A stretch of 64,000 bases of DNA, from the NCBI GenBank assembly GCA_001599755.1, contig BCHX01000005.1:256800-320799 (forward strand), given 5' to 3'. Position numbers and translations under genes: made by a program. Under the pieces are notes generated by a model. It was not told the origin of the DNA. It was given only the letters and a program-made list of their open reading frames with translations, and ran no database searches. Numbering within the stretch: position 1 is the first letter of the stretch; each line of letters opens with the position of its first letter. The DNA comes from Gliomastix tumulicola (Eukaryota; Ascomycota; Sordariomycetes; Hypocreales; Bionectriaceae). This document shows positions 13,801 through 28,800 of this stretch, one piece after another.

Positions 13801-16800
13801 ATGACGAGAGGATAGTTGAAGTACGTCTTCATCTCCTCCGTCATCCTGCTAATCTCCTCGTGGCCACCAACAATGACAGCATCCTCGACCTCGGCCAAGT
13901 ACTGCTTGGGCTGCATCACCAGCAAGCTAGTGAAGTCGCAGGCCTCGCGGGCGCTGGCGCTGACCTTGGCGATGTTCTGCAGGCCATACTGCTCGTACTG
14001 CATGGAAACAGAGGCCTGGAACTGGGTCTCTTCCAGGTACGACTCCACTGTGGCAGTCTTGTCCAGGCGGACACGCACGGGAATAGTGGTGATGGTTGGG
14101 CCTATCACATCCTGCAGGCCCTCCACGGCGGTAGCACGGCCAGCCACGGTCACGCCAAAAACGACATCGTTGCTGTCCGAGCGGCTGGCGAGAAGCATGG
14201 CCCACGCCGCTCTGAGCGATGAAGCCTTGGTGATGCTGTCCTGGGTTTGGACAGGCGTCAGAATGTCGCGCGTTTTGGAGCCATACAGTCCTCTCTCAAT
14301 GGTGGTGCTGGACGGCGGAGCAGGCGGGTACACAGCATGCTGAGCGCCGTCGAGATACCTCCTCCAGAAGGCCTCAGAGGCCCGGTTGTCGATATTGGAG
14401 AGGTACTTGACGAAGACGGAGTAAGGCGCAACAGAGGGCAGAGCAGTCTGCTGATAGGCTGCCTGGAGCGTCTCAAAGACGATACGGAGACTCCATCCAT
14501 CGACAATCGCGTGATGCGCGACCCAGACAAAGTACGTCTCACCAGACGGCGCGTCATGGACGAGACCATATCGGGAAAGCCGCGTACCACTGGTCATCAC
14601 GAAGCCCTGGGTAGCCCGGGTGAAAGCAGCAAGATCCATGTTGGTCGTATCCTCCCAGAGAACGTCGTCCTTGACGATGACCTGAAGAACGCGCTCAACG
14701 GACGAGACGACACGGGTCCGCAGGTTCCCGCACAGCTCAATGGTGCGCTCCCAAGCAGCCTGGAAGCGCTTCTTGTCAACATGCGACGGGATGCGGAAGT
14801 AGTACTTGGTGATGTACGAGCCGCGGAACTTGTGCGCGAGAGCCATCAGGCCCTCTTGCAGCGGCGATGTCGGATACGCGTCCTCGATCTCCTGGTCAGG
14901 GCGGATGTCGTGCTGCAGACGGAGCTCGTCGCCAAGTACAAAAGCTCGCTCGGCGTCGGTGATGAGCGAGAAGGGGGCCGGGGCAGACAGAGCAGCGACT
15001 GGCGACTTGGGCGCTTCTTGGGCGCTCTGGGCGAGACTGAAGAGTCGCGAATCGCGGAAGATGTCCACCATCTGCAGCACAATGCCTTCGCTGAGGGCCG
15101 TGTTGATCAGCTGCATAGCCGTGATAGAATCGCCGCCAATGGCAAGGAAGGCATCGTCACGCCCGATGCCCTCCGCCGAGATAGACAGCACCTGAGCCCA
15201 GATCCTCTGCAGTCGTATCTCAAGCTCCGTCTCCGGCTTGCGCTTCTCGGCATCCTGAAGCGTGTACTTGGCGAGACGGTCGGCGTCCATGGTGACGGTC
15301 TGGTTGCGCAGCCTCTTGCGGTCCAGCTTGGTGGACGTGATGAAGGGCATGAAGTTGCAGGGCACAAACAGCGTCGGGATCATGTATGAAGGCAGATGGA
15401 GCTTGAGAGCGGCGACGGCAGCCGACATCTCCTGCTTGAGCTCCGGGCTCAGTTCAGGAACGAACATCTCATTGAGGCTGGCTGGGTCCATATCGATCTG
15501 AGCAGCCGAGCGCACATGATCGTTGAAGCCAATGTACGCGATGAGATGCTTGCCGATAGCCGTCGTGAGAACATCGACAGCAACTTGAGAGAGGTTCTCG
15601 ACACACTCGCGCATGCGATGCTCAACTTCGCCCAACTCGACGCGGAGACCGCGGATCTTGACCTGCGTGTCCTTGCGGCTGACGAACTCCATCGTGCCGT
15701 CGGGGTTGTAGTAGCAAAGATCACCGGACTTGAAGAAACGGTCCATATGCGCGCGACGAGGATAGTTGGGCATCCAGGGAGGCAGGTCGGTCGGGATCGT
15801 GGCCTTGGTCTTCTCAGCATCCCCAAGGTACTCTCGGAGCAGCGTCGGGCCTTGGATAATGACCTCGCCGGCGACACCAACAGGTGCCAGCCGTCGATGG
15901 TTATCCGGGTCAACGATCCAGAGGAAAGATCCGACAGCCTTGCCGATAGTGGCGGCCGACTCTGTTTCAGAAGTGTAGATATGGATAGAGCTGAAGACGG
16001 TCGTTTCCGCAGGACCCCAGCCGTTGGCGAGCTTGACATGGCCAAACCACTGCTTGAAGACATCGTGAGGCACAGCCTCGCCGGCGAATAGAACGACCTC
16101 CAGGGCAGGAACCTCGCTTGGCTGGATCGTACGAGCGAAAGAGGGCGTCAGGAAGGACCACGTGACGCCCGTCTCCCTCATGAACTGCTGCAGACCATTC
16201 AACCTGGAGGACTCGGACGGGACGCAGATGCAAGCACCTCGCGTGAACGGGCCGAAGATTTCACCAATCGAGAGATCGAAGCCAAACGACGCGAATTGCA
16301 GCATTCTAGCAGAGCTAGTCATGCCGAGACGATCCATAATTGCGTTCATGCTGGTACAGAGAGCACGGTGCTCGATGACGAAGCCCTTCGGCATACCAGT
16401 GCTACCAGATGTGAAGAGGATATAAGCGGCATCGCCAGGAGTCACCGCCGTCTTCGGAGCACCAGCAGCATTGAGAGAAGCAACAAAGTCCGCAGTCACC
16501 TCGACGACGTTCTCGAAGAGCTCGGAGCATGATTCAGTGTGAGCAGAGCCAGCCAAGACCAGCTTGGAGCGAGTCTGATTGATGATTTGTACCTTTCGGT
16601 TCTGAGGATGGCTGGGATCAATAGGAGACCAAGTGGCACCACACTTGTTGATGGCAAGAATGGAGACAAAGTGCCACGCCGACTTGTCATGGCAGACGTG
16701 GACGATATCACCAGTCTTGACGTTGAAGGCCTGGATCAAGTGCTGTGCCAGCTTGTTGGCGGCATCATCAAATTGCTTGTAGCTTAGCTGGGCATCCCAG

Positions 16801-19800
16801 GCGTGAACAGCCGGAGCATCGGGCGTCTTCTTCGCAAAGTCGGCAATGACGTCGTGGACACACGCGTCAATTACCCTGGGTAGCTCGCCATTCATACTAA
16901 ATACCTTCTGGACGTCCCAGTCAGAGACCATCTTAACCTCGGACAGCTCGCGATGCTCGTCGCCTGTCGAGAGCTGGCGAATGATCTGCTCCAGCTGGTG
17001 GCTGATGGCCTCCATCTGGACCTCCTCGAGGACGCTGACGTCGTAGAAGAGAAGCAGGTCCACCTTGTCTTCAGTGACAATGCCCTGCACAACGAGGGGA
17101 TAGTTGAAGTAGCCCTGGACAGCCTCCTCGGTAGCTGCGAGATCGTTGTTGGCAGGGACAAGCAGGTCGTTCTCGATGCTCGAGCTCAAGCCCATCTGCT
17201 CGAGCGGCTGAATAACGACGAGCGTAGAGAAGTCCGTGGCTTCTTTGCAATCGGCGCCGAGCTTGGCGATGTTCTGCAGACCGAACTGCTCAAAGGGGAT
17301 CATATCCGAGGACTGATTCTGGATGCCCTTCAGCAGATCCCTGATCGTCTTGTCCTGGTCGAGACGGACTCGCACAGGCACAGTGGCAATCGTAGCACCG
17401 GGAATGGCATCAAGACCGCGCACATTGGCATTGCGACCGGACACAGTGGCGCCAAAGGTCACATCGTTGGTATCCGAGTAGCGCGACAGCAAGATCGCCC
17501 ACGCAGCGCGGAGGATAGAGGCTTTGGTGATGCCAGACTTGGCCGCCGACGCTGGGAAGCTGATTTCCTTGCTGATCAGCTTCGCCTTGCTATCAGCGCC
17601 ATAGTTCGGCGCGCGCGGAGGGAAGGGAGCTCGCTGAGAGCCAGCTAGCTGAGCCTTCCAGAATCCCTCGTTGACCGACGGGTCGAGGGACTTGACGTAG
17701 TCGATGAAGTCCGCGTAAGGACCCAGAGCCGGGGCCTCCAAGTTGTAGTAGGTCTGGTAGAGCGTCTTGAAGACCAGGGACATGCTCCAGCCGTCAAAGA
17801 CGGAGTGGTGGGTGAGCCACAGGAAATAGTAGCTGCCCGACTCCTCGTCCTTAAACAGGCTGTAGCGGTTCAGCTTGGATCCGTACGTCATCTTGACCTT
17901 CTTCGCGTCGTTCATCACAGCAGTGTATGTCCGTCCACTGAAAGAGTCCCACTCAAGCTCGTCCTCGCTAAGGAGGGCATTGAAAGCCGAACCGCGGACG
18001 TCGACGATACGCGTTCGGAGGTTGCATGATGCCTGGACGGTCTTCTCCCATGCCGCCTTGAACTTGGCAATGTCTACATTGGTAGAGATCTGGAAGATGT
18101 GCTTCGCGATGTAAGAGCCAGGTTGCTTAGCTGCCAAGGCCATCATACCCTGCTGTAGAGGGGTGCAGGGGTAGGCATCCTGCAGGGCCTGACCCTTCCG
18201 AAGGTCACCATCAGTGGAGTTCAGAATCTCCATCTTCAGGGCCTCGGCACTATCGCCCAGAAGGCTGAACGGCGCACGCTCGACGAGTGCTTCCTCCCCA
18301 ACAGAAGTGACAGTCTTGGCTAGAGAGGAGAGCTGCGCATCCTTGAAAATGTTGGCGACTGTGAGCTCCAGACCGGCCCGCTGGGCCTGCGACACGAGCT
18401 GGATAGCTGCAATTGAATCACCACCAACCTGAAGGAAGTTGTCCATCTTGCCGATCCGCTCGGCCTCGATGCCCAGCACCGACGCCCAGATATCCCGAAG
18501 TCGGTATTCCATGTCAGTCGTCGGCTCGACAAACTTGTGATCATTCAGGAAGAAGCCGGACAGCTGCTCAGGCGTGAGCGCATAGGCAGTCTGACGCAGC
18601 TTCTTCCTGTCGAGCTTGAACGCGCTGACAAAGGACACCTTGCGCATGGGGATGAAGATGGTAGGCACCATGTACGCGGGGAGGGACTTCTTGAGGTCCT
18701 CGCTCAGCTCGACGAGGGACTGTCGGAGCTCGGAGCTCATGGCAACGATATCGGGCGTAGAGTCATCGGCAGCAGGCGCGTCAGCCCACTCAGGCGAGCT
18801 CATGATGGCCATGAGGTTTTTGTTGGTGTCGCTGCCAATGACGTCGACGGAGACGTGCTCGATGTCGCGCGAGATCTTCTTGATCGTAGCCTCGATGGCG
18901 CCGAGCTCGATACGCAGACCTCGAATTTTGACCTGCGTGTCCTGGCGGCCGAGATACTCGAGCTCACCGTCAGAGCGGTACCTGACGAGATCGCCAGTCT
19001 TGTAGAGGCGAGCTCCGTCCCGGGGCGCAAAGTCCACAGTATCAAGGAAGACCTCGTTCGTCTTCTCAGGATCATTGAGGTATCCTCGAGCCACCATGTG
19101 GCCCTGGATGAGGAGCTCACCGATGGCACCAGTAGGCGTCAGATGGTTGTGATTGTCAGGCTCAACAACCCACAGAGCGGCGTTGGATCCCTTTCCAATC
19201 ATGCCTGGAGACTCGGTCTTGGACTGGTACTCGTAGAAACTGACGTAGATACAAGCCTCCGTCGGACCGTATCCGTTGATCAGCTTGACGCGTCCCCGCC
19301 AGTTGGTCAGGGTGTCTCGAGCAGGAGCCTCTCCAACCATGATCAGCTGGTCTAGACCAGGCACATCGTCCGGCTTGAGGGTGCGCAAGAAGGAGGCCGT
19401 GAGCATAGCCGTGTTGACACGGGCCTCGTTGATGAAGTTGGAGGTGAACTGGAGGCGTTCGTCCTCGTTGGGCGTGCAGACGGTGCAGCCATGGGCGAGG
19501 GTCGCAAAGACCTCGCCCATGGAGATATCAAACGCGTAGTTGGAGAATTGGAGGACGCGCGACTCGGATCGATACAGATGCTTGTGGCCAGCGACAGCAC
19601 TAGAGGCGAGAGCGCCGTGCTCGATAACAACGCCCTTAGGCTTGCCAGTCGATCCAGAAGTGAAAAAGACGTACGCCGTGTTTGACGAAGTGGGCTTCTC
19701 CGACTGCTGGATAGAGTCGCCGTGCTGCTCGGCAAGACGAGCAATTGAGTCGGCAGATATCTCAATGAGATGCTCGACCATGCCCTGGTTGTCGGAGGCA

Positions 19801-22800
19801 ACAGCAGCGGAGACGAGCATGTGCTTCGCCTGGGACTCCTTGACGAGAGTCTCGCGTCGGCTGCGCTCATTGGCAGGATCAACGGGAACGAATGCGCCGC
19901 CCGCCTTGAGCACACCGATCATCGCCACGATAGCCCAGTTGGACTTCTCAGAAGAAATGGGCACAAGGGTCTCAGGACCAACACCGAGGCTGACAAGGTG
20001 TCTAGCGACAGCATCGGAGTACTTCTCAACCTCAGCAAAGGAGAGGCTGCCGCTGGTCGAGTAGAGTGCCTCGCGCTCGGGGAAGCGTGCCGCCGTCTCA
20101 GAGATGACATCGTGGATACACGCGTCCACGAGACGAGGCGCAGGTCCGTTGAGCTTCTGAGCCTGCTCCAGATCCCAGGGACCAGCAACAGACACGGAAG
20201 AAAGGTTGGCGGATGTGTCAGAGGCCAGCTGGGACATGACGTGCTGGAGCTGCTGGGCGATGGCCGTGAGCTGATACTCGGAAACAGCATCCGTGTGGAA
20301 GCTGAACTCGAGCTTCACATCGTCCTGGTTCATGACGGCCTGCATCACGAGAGGATAGCTAAAGTACCCGTTGAGCATGTCCTCAGCCATCATCATATCC
20401 TCGGGGTCGGCAGACGCGATAGGCGAGTCATGGTTATCGCCGTCGAAGAAGTTCTGGCCAGGCTGGATGATGAGCAGGTTGGAAAAGTTGCATGCCTGCT
20501 TCGCCTCGGCGCTCAGCCTCGAGATATCCTGGAGACCGAACTGCTCGTACTTGACCATCTCCGTGGCTTGTTCCTGGATGTCTCTCAGGAAGCTGGCAGT
20601 TGTCCTGTTCTCGTCGTCGAGACGGACACGAACGGGAACAGTGGCAAGGACAGGACCAGCGAAGCTCTCGATACCGTGGACAGGGGCCTGGCGACCAGAG
20701 ACCGTCACTCCGAACACCACATCCCTGGTCTCGGAGTGGCGGGCGAGGACCACCGCCCAAGCCGCACGGATGAGAGTGGCCTTGGTGATGCCATCGACGC
20801 TAGATCTGGGGAAGCGGATAGTCTGCTCGAGGAATCGATGCTTGGAGGCATCGTTGCTATCAGAAGTGACCGTCGAGCTAGGGAAGGCTGAGGGCTTGGA
20901 GTCGGCCAACTGCGACTGCCAGTATTCAGCAGCGTCGGCCTGGTCAATGCTGCTGGAATACTTGACGAAGCTGGAGAACGGCCGAGGCGCCGAGACATCC
21001 CGACCGTTGTAGGCTTGAACCAGTGCATCGAGCATGAGCTTCACCGACCAGCCATCGAAAGCAACGTGATGGACGACCCAGACGAGATATGCCTTGGTCT
21101 CCTCGCGCACGAGAACGACGCGACTGAGAGGCGTGCCGTATCCCATCGCGATGCCCTTGGCACTCTGCAAGGTAGCGCTCAGGCTTGAAGAGGTCTCCCA
21201 CGTGACAGGGCTCTTCACGACAACCTGGTACGCGTCGCCACTGACGGAGACGATCCTAGTGCGGAGATTCGTGAAAGACTCGACGACAGACTCCCAGGCC
21301 GCAGTGAAGCGCTCAAGATCGGCATTCGCAGCGACCTGGAAGACGTGCTTGGCCACGTACGAGCCAGGCATCTGGGCCGCCAGCGCCATGAGACCCTCCT
21401 GGAGCTTTGTGCAGGGGTAGATGTCCTCAATAACAGCCTCAGCGTCGAGGCTGCACTGCTTCCTGGCTTCGCGAAGGATGTTGTCAAGCTGGCCGACTGT
21501 GACAAGCTCAAATGGCTGGGTATCGAAGCTAGAGGTGTTGATAGCGCTGGAATCAGACACCGCAGCAGCCATGGCGGACAGACGAGGATGCTTGAAGATG
21601 GTCGCCACGTCGAGGCTCAGGCCCTCCTCGCCAGCCAGCGTCACAAGCCTGATAGCGCCAATAGAGTCACCACCAATGCGGAGGAAGTGAGAGTTGCGGC
21701 TGATGACATCCGGCTCGACAGCCAGGACGCGAGCCCACAGATCGCGAAGCTGGAACTCAAGTTCGGTGGCGGGAGGCTCGGCGTTCTCGGCAGCGTTTGT
21801 GCTAAAGGCCGCCTTGGACTGCGTGGGAGCATCCGCGGCCAGGGCCTTGAGCACGCGTCTGTTGACCTTTCCGGACGTGGTCTGCTCAGGCGCGCCCTCA
21901 AAGATGAGGAAGACGCCGGGGATCATGTAGTATGGGAGTTTCTGGTCGAGGAATGCGTCGAGGCCGGAGATGAGAGACCGCATCTCGTCAGTGACGTCCT
22001 GAACAAGCTGGACCGTAGACCGGTCTGCAACGGACCCGCGAGTGTACCAGAGCATGGCAGTAAGACCATACTCTTGTGTTTTCTTGTCCTGGATGATGTC
22101 AACAATGCCGGCCATGCTGTCAGGCAGAGCCTTCTGGATCTGGCCCTCGATCTCCCCGAGCTCGATACGCTGACCATGGAACTTGACCTGAGTATCGATG
22201 CGACCAAGATACTCAAACGTGCCATCCTCGTTTCTCCTAACCAAGTCACCAGTACGATAGGCACGGGTAGGCTTCTCGCTGCCTGGGATCCAGTCGACAT
22301 TCTCAAGCCAGTTGGCATTAGTAGCCTCGTCGGCGTTGAGGTAGCCCCGAGCCAGGGACGAGCCCTGGATCAGAAGCTCACCAACACCGCCTACAGGGAC
22401 AAACTTGCGGATGTCATCTGGATCGACGACCCAGAAGGCTGAGTTGAGGGGAATACCGATGTTGGCAGCCTTGCCCTGCTGCAGCTGCATGTCTCCGCGC
22501 CAGGCGCAGACGGATGCCTCTGCAGGTCCATAGCCACCATGAATCTCGGCATGATCAGCCCAGCGCTGGAGGAGGTTCTGCGGGATCGCCTCGCCAGACA
22601 GAAGAAGCCTCTTGATAGAGGGGACGCGTGCCGGGTCGATGAGACCGGCGACCGTGGGCGTGATGCTGATGAGGTTGGCCTGGGTGCGGTTGATGGCGCC
22701 CACCAGATCATTATGGCGTTCGTAGTCAGTAGGGCTGCAGATGCAGGCGCCGTGGACAAGGCCAATAAAGATATCGAGGATGCCCATATCGAAGGTGTAC

Positions 22801-25800
22801 GCGCAGAACTGGAAGACGCGGTCGTCGGGGCCCCATTGAGGCGTAACACCGAAGCCAAAGACCGACGCGACCAGGGCGCTGTGCTCGTGGACGATCCCCT
22901 TGGGCTTGCCAGTCGATCCCGACGTGAAAATGACGAAGCTGGCATTATGCGGTTGAACACCAGACTCGAGGGGAGTCTCGGGCTCAGGCAGGGCGCTTAC
23001 AAAGGCCTCGTCGACAAACACGACCTTTGGGCCGAGAGCATTCGCAACGTTGGCAGAAGATGGCGACGCGAGGACCAGAGACGCCCTGGTGTCCTGGATG
23101 ATGCTCTGCAGACGCTCCACGGGAGCAGAGGGATCCAGAGGCACAAAGGCCGCACCAGCCATCTCAACGGCGAGCATTGAGACGATCGCCCATGTAGACT
23201 TGGGGAAGCAGAAAGGCACAAGATCTTCCGGCTTTGCCCCCAAGGTCCGGAGGTAGGCAGCAAGCTTAGACGCGTAGAAGCCAAGTTGCTTGTACGTCAG
23301 GTCCCCATCATGGGAGACAACAGCAGGGGCATCGGGCTGCTTGCGGATGCGATCCTCGATCAGCCAGTGGACGCACTTCTCCGGCTTGGGCGTCAGCCTC
23401 GAGGACTGCAGAGCATGCGCCTTGTCCCAGTCGCCGATGAGGGAAACAGTGTCGAGATGGACGCGTCGGTCGGCCACAAGTTGGTGGACGACGTGGTCAA
23501 GCTGGTGGCCGAGAGCCTCAACCTGGATCTGGCCGAGGACGCTCGAGTTGTAGAAGAAGCGCACCTCGACGTGATCATCGTGCATGACCATGAGGAGGAC
23601 CAGAGGATAGTTGAAGTAGTGGCCCATCTCGCGCTCAGTCCGGTCGTACTCCTCCTCGTCGAACGTCATGACAGCCTCTCCAGCATCGCCGATCTGATCG
23701 ACGAACTGTCGGGGCTGGATGACGATCAACGAGGAGAAGTCACATGCCTGCTTGGCCGACGGACTGAGCTTGGCGATGTTCTGCAGGCCAAACTGCTCGT
23801 GGGCGACCATGTGCGAGGCATGCTGCTGCACCGTCTGGAGGAACGAGGAGATGGTGATGTCGTTGGAAATGGCGAGCCGAACGGGAACAGTAGCGATCGC
23901 TGGGCCTGCCATCTCCTGCAGCCCAGCTATAGGCGCATTGCGGCCTGAGACGGTAGCGCCAAAGGTCACGTCGCCAGACGCGTTGCGACGCGCCAGGAGA
24001 AGAGCCCAGGCAGCACGAAGGACCGTGGCCTTGGTGATGTCGTCGCCGGAAGGCAGATTGAAGCGGATATCCTTCTTGTGGAAGTTGATGGCAGCCTCTG
24101 TATCAACGCCCTTGGCGGGAGGGAAGGGAAGGGCCAGAGATCCCTCGAGCTCTTCGCACCAGTAGGTGCTAGCGGCTGCGGTATCCAGGGCACGAGTATA
24201 CTGAACGAATCGAGCATACGGCGCGATGGCAGGCAGAGCCTGGCCCCGGTAGAGGCTGTGGACGGTCTGCTCAATGACGCGGAGAGACCAGCCATCGCTG
24301 ACGGAATGGTGAATGACCCAGACAAAATACGTGTCACTTCCCTGTGTGACGAGCGCGTGGCGGCTGAGGCGCGATCCGTAGGTCATCTTGTACCCTCTCG
24401 TAGCGGCGGTGAAGTCATCCAGAGCCATTCCCTCCGTGTGCTCCCAAGGCGAGCCCTTCTTCTCAACGACCTGGACAGCCTGGCCATCAACAGACACAAT
24501 CTTCGTGCGCAGAGTCTCGCACGCGTCGATAGTGCCCTCCCAGGCCTTCTTGAAGCGTTTGTGGTCGGTTGACTTGGGGAGCTTGTAGAAATACTTTGTG
24601 ATGTACGAGCCCGGCTGCTTCGCCGAGAGCGCCATGAGACCTTCCTGCAGAGGTGTGCAGGGGAAGGCATCAACAACGTCGCGAAGATCCAGCTTCTCGC
24701 GAGCATCAGCCCCGAGAAGACTGAATGGTGCAATGTCGGAGACGTCCTCAACAACAGGCTCAGCGGCAGCCGCCCGAGCAGCAACAGCCAGAAGACGAGG
24801 ATCGTCAAAGATATCACGAACAGACAGGGTCATATCCTGCTGGCGCGCAATGCTGATCATCTGGATAGCCAGCACAGAGTCGCCTCCAATGCGGAGGAAA
24901 CTGTCGTCACGGCCAATCTTGTCTGCCGACAGACCGAGAACATGAGACCAGATGGCCTGCAATCGGTACTCCATGGGCGTCTCGGGGGCCCGCTTCTCGC
25001 CATCCTGGAGAGCGAAGAGCTCCAGCTGGGCCTGGCTCAGAGCCGAGGACAACTCTCGGAGTCTCTTGCGGTCCGTCTTTGTCGACGTGATGGTGGGCAT
25101 GTAAGAGCAGGGGATGTATAGAGTAGGGATCATATAGCGAGGTAGTACGACGCTGAGAGCACCGACGAGCTCCGTGAGCCGGCTGCGGAGTTCGGCATCA
25201 GGCGTAAGGAACTGCAGGTCCTTGGCCCTAGACCGCGAGTCCTCGTTGAGAGAGAACCAAGCCGTCAGCGTAGCGCCCGTTTCGGACCGAAGAACGTCGA
25301 CAGCCACGTTGGAGACGTTGGCAAGGTTGGCCTTGATGTGGTGCTCAACCTCGCCAAGCTCGACACGCAGACCTCGAATCTTGACCTGCGTGTCTTTTCG
25401 GCTGCCGAACTCGAGGCTCCCGTCGCTGTTATAAGAGCAGAGGTCACCAGACTTGAAGAACCGGCGGAAGGCAGAGCCGGCCTTGGGCGCCCACTCGGGA
25501 AGGGAAGAAACCGTCGCCGCACGGGTCTTGTCGGGATCGGCCAAGTATTCTCGAAGCAGGGTCGGCCCCTGGATCATGACCTCTCCCATGGTTCCAACAG
25601 GCGCGAGGCGATGATAGTTGCGCGGATCAACGACCCAGAGGAAGGCACCCACAGGCCGACCAATGGTCAGAGGCGATTCGGTCTTTGAGTACCATTCGTG
25701 GAGGGTGCTGAAGCAGCACGTCTCGGCAGGGCCCCAGCCGTTGGCCAGTCGCACCGATCCAACCCACGTCTCGAAGACATCTCTAGGCACGGCTTCGCCT

Positions 25801-28800
25801 GCAAACAACAGGAGCTCGAGCTCAGGGACGTCCTTGGGACCAAAGGTGCGTGCGAATGACGGGGTCAGGAAAGACCAGTTGACGTGGTGCTTGCGCATGA
25901 ACTCGGTGATGTTGTTCATCCTGACTTCTTCGGACGGAACGACGATACTGGCGCCGTGAAGGAGGGGACCGTAGATCTCGCCAATCGACAGGTCGAAGGA
26001 GAAAGAAGCGAACTGCAGCATTCTGACCGAGGCGTCGAGCCGCAGTCGCTTGCTGATCTCGGTCTGGGAGGTACAGACAGACACGTGCTCCATCACCAGA
26101 CCCTTCGGTGTACCCGTAGACCCAGATGTAAACAAGACGTAGGCAGCATGATTGGGAGTGACGCCCGTTTCCGGTTCCTCGTCTCTAATAGAAGAGTCTA
26201 CCTCGAGCTGAGCATCCAACTCGGCATCGAAGACCAGCACCGTCTTAACGAGGGGCTCGCAGACGTGAGCATTCGTGGGAGAAGCCAGGGCAAGCGTAGC
26301 GCCAGTCTGGCCCACGATTTGCTGCTGCCTCTTCTCAGGATGGCCAGGATCGAGAGGAACCCAGCCGGCACCAGCCTTGTTGACAGCCAGGATAGCCACG
26401 AAGTGCCAGGCCGACTTCTCGAAGCACACGTGCACGAGATCGCCAGTCTTGACGTTATACTTGGCGCGCAAAAGCTGGGCGAGGCGGTTCGCAGACGAGT
26501 CAAGTTCGGAATAGGTGAGCTCCTTGTCCCAGGCAATCACGGCGGGCGCATCGGGACGCAGACGCGCCTGGGCACCGATGAGCTGGTGCAGGGTCGCGTC
26601 AACCACCTCGGGAGGCTCGCCGTTGAACTTGAAGGACTGCTCCAGGTCAAGCGGAGCAGCGACGGAGATATCATCAAGGCTGAGAGCGTCGCTCGCGCTG
26701 CCGGCGTTGAAAGAGAAGAGCTGCTGGACAACGTGCTCGTAGTGGTACGAGAGCCACGTGACCTGCGTCTCATCGATGACACCAGCGTCAAAGGTCACGG
26801 AAAGCCCGATACCATCGTCCGCAACATCAGCCTGGACAACGAGAGGGTAACTGAAGTAGCCCGTCAGGTCCTCGTCAACACCGTGCCGGGACGACTCGTC
26901 CATCCGCAGGATAGCATCGGCCTGCGATCCGATGGCAGCCATCTTCTGGAAGGGCTGGATGACGAGCAGGGATTTGAAGTCGCACACATCCTGGAAGCCG
27001 AGGCGAGCGATGTTCTGAATGCCGTACTGCTCGAAGGCGGTCATTTCGATGGCCTGGTTCTGGATGTCGCGGAGGAAGGTAGCGACGTCCTGGCTGCCTG
27101 GAAGCCTGACGCGAACAGGAACCGTAGCTACCATTGGGCCAGGCATTTCTCCCGCTCCGGGGAGCGAGGTCTGACGACCAGAGATCGTAGTACCGAAGCA
27201 AATATCGTCCGTGTCGGAATACCGGCCAAGGAGGATAGCCCAGGCAGCACGCAGGACAGTAGCCTTGGTGATCGATCCGAGCTTGGCGGCATCAGGGACC
27301 GCGATGCTCCTCCGGACGTGGCGATCAACCCGCTCAGGCGCCTTGCGCGAGGTATCGGGGAAGCTCGCAAGCTTGGCATCCTCGAGCTGTCCGGACCAGT
27401 AGCTCTTGACGGCCTCGGGGTTCGTCTCCATGTTGTGCTTGATAAATCGGACATACGGCTTAAGGTCCGCGGACGAGTCGTCGACTCCGCTGTAGGCATT
27501 GGCGAGCGAGGAGAGAAGAAGCTGCAGAGTCCAGCCATCATAAATGGCGTGGTGCGCAATCCACACGAAGTAAGTCTTGCCGCTGGACTCGGTCACGATG
27601 CCGTAGCGGTTAAGCCGGTCTCCGAAGCTCATCCTAGCCGTCCGAACGGAGTCCATGTACTCGTCAATGGTGAGTCCCTCAGTTGACTCCCACTTGATGT
27701 CGTTCTTAATAATAGTCTGTATGGTCACACCGTCGACCTGAACCATGCGAGTGCGAAGGTTGGGGCACTTGACGACGACAGTCTCCCATGCCTTCTTGAA
27801 GTTCGGAATATCGACGGTGCTCCCGATGTGGAACACCCACTTGGCGACGTAAGAGCCAGGCTGCTTAGCGGACAAAGCCATAAGACCCTCCTGGAGGGCA
27901 GTGCAGGGGTAGGCATCCTCGACGCTGCTGCGCTGTGCAGAAAGATCGCACTGCTCCTGAGCAGCAGCAGAAATACCGCTCCTCTGAGAATCGGTCAAGA
28001 GACTCAGAGGAGCGATATCGCTGCCGCTGCTCGGGAAGAGGCTCTCGGTAGTGGAAGTGCACTTGGCAGCGACCTGGAACAGTCGAGGGTCGTCAAAGAC
28101 ATCCCGAACAGTAATCATCAGGCCGCTCTCCTGAGCAGCAGCAACCAGGTGGATGGCGGCAATAGAATCACCACCAAGCTGAAGGAAGGAATCATTGCGA
28201 CCAATGTCCTCGAGGTCCAGGCCAAGGATCTTGGCCCAGACCTTCTGGAGCATGATCTCATTCTCTGTGGCCGGCGCATCCTTCTTGCTGTTGACGAGAG
28301 AGTAGGTCGCAATCTCGTCCTTGGACAGCTGAGCAGTGCGCCGGCCAAGAGTCCTCCTGTCCAGCTTGGTGGAAGAGATAAAGGGCATAAAGTCACAGTT
28401 AACGAACATGGTCGGGATCATGTACCGGGGAAGAGTAATGCTGAGCTCGCCAACCATGGCAGCCAGCTCAGACGTCAGCTCCTGCGTCAACGGCAGGAAG
28501 ATGGCATCCTCGGCTTTTGCTGGCTTCGCCGCCGTCGTGCAGCAGAAGTACACGACGAGGTTCGCGCCAGACTCGGTCCGGAAGACGTCAACGGCCACTT
28601 GGCGAGCTGACGGCAGGCTTCTACGAACATGGTGCTCGACCTCTCCGAGCTCCACTCGGAGCCCACGGATCTTGATCTGGGTGTCCTTTCGGCTATGGAA
28701 CTCGATTGTCCCATCCCTGTTGTACGAACACAAGTCGCCCGACTTGAAGAAGCGGTTTCCGACGGGCTGCTCGGCCGCCGCCCACTCGGGCAGATGCCGC

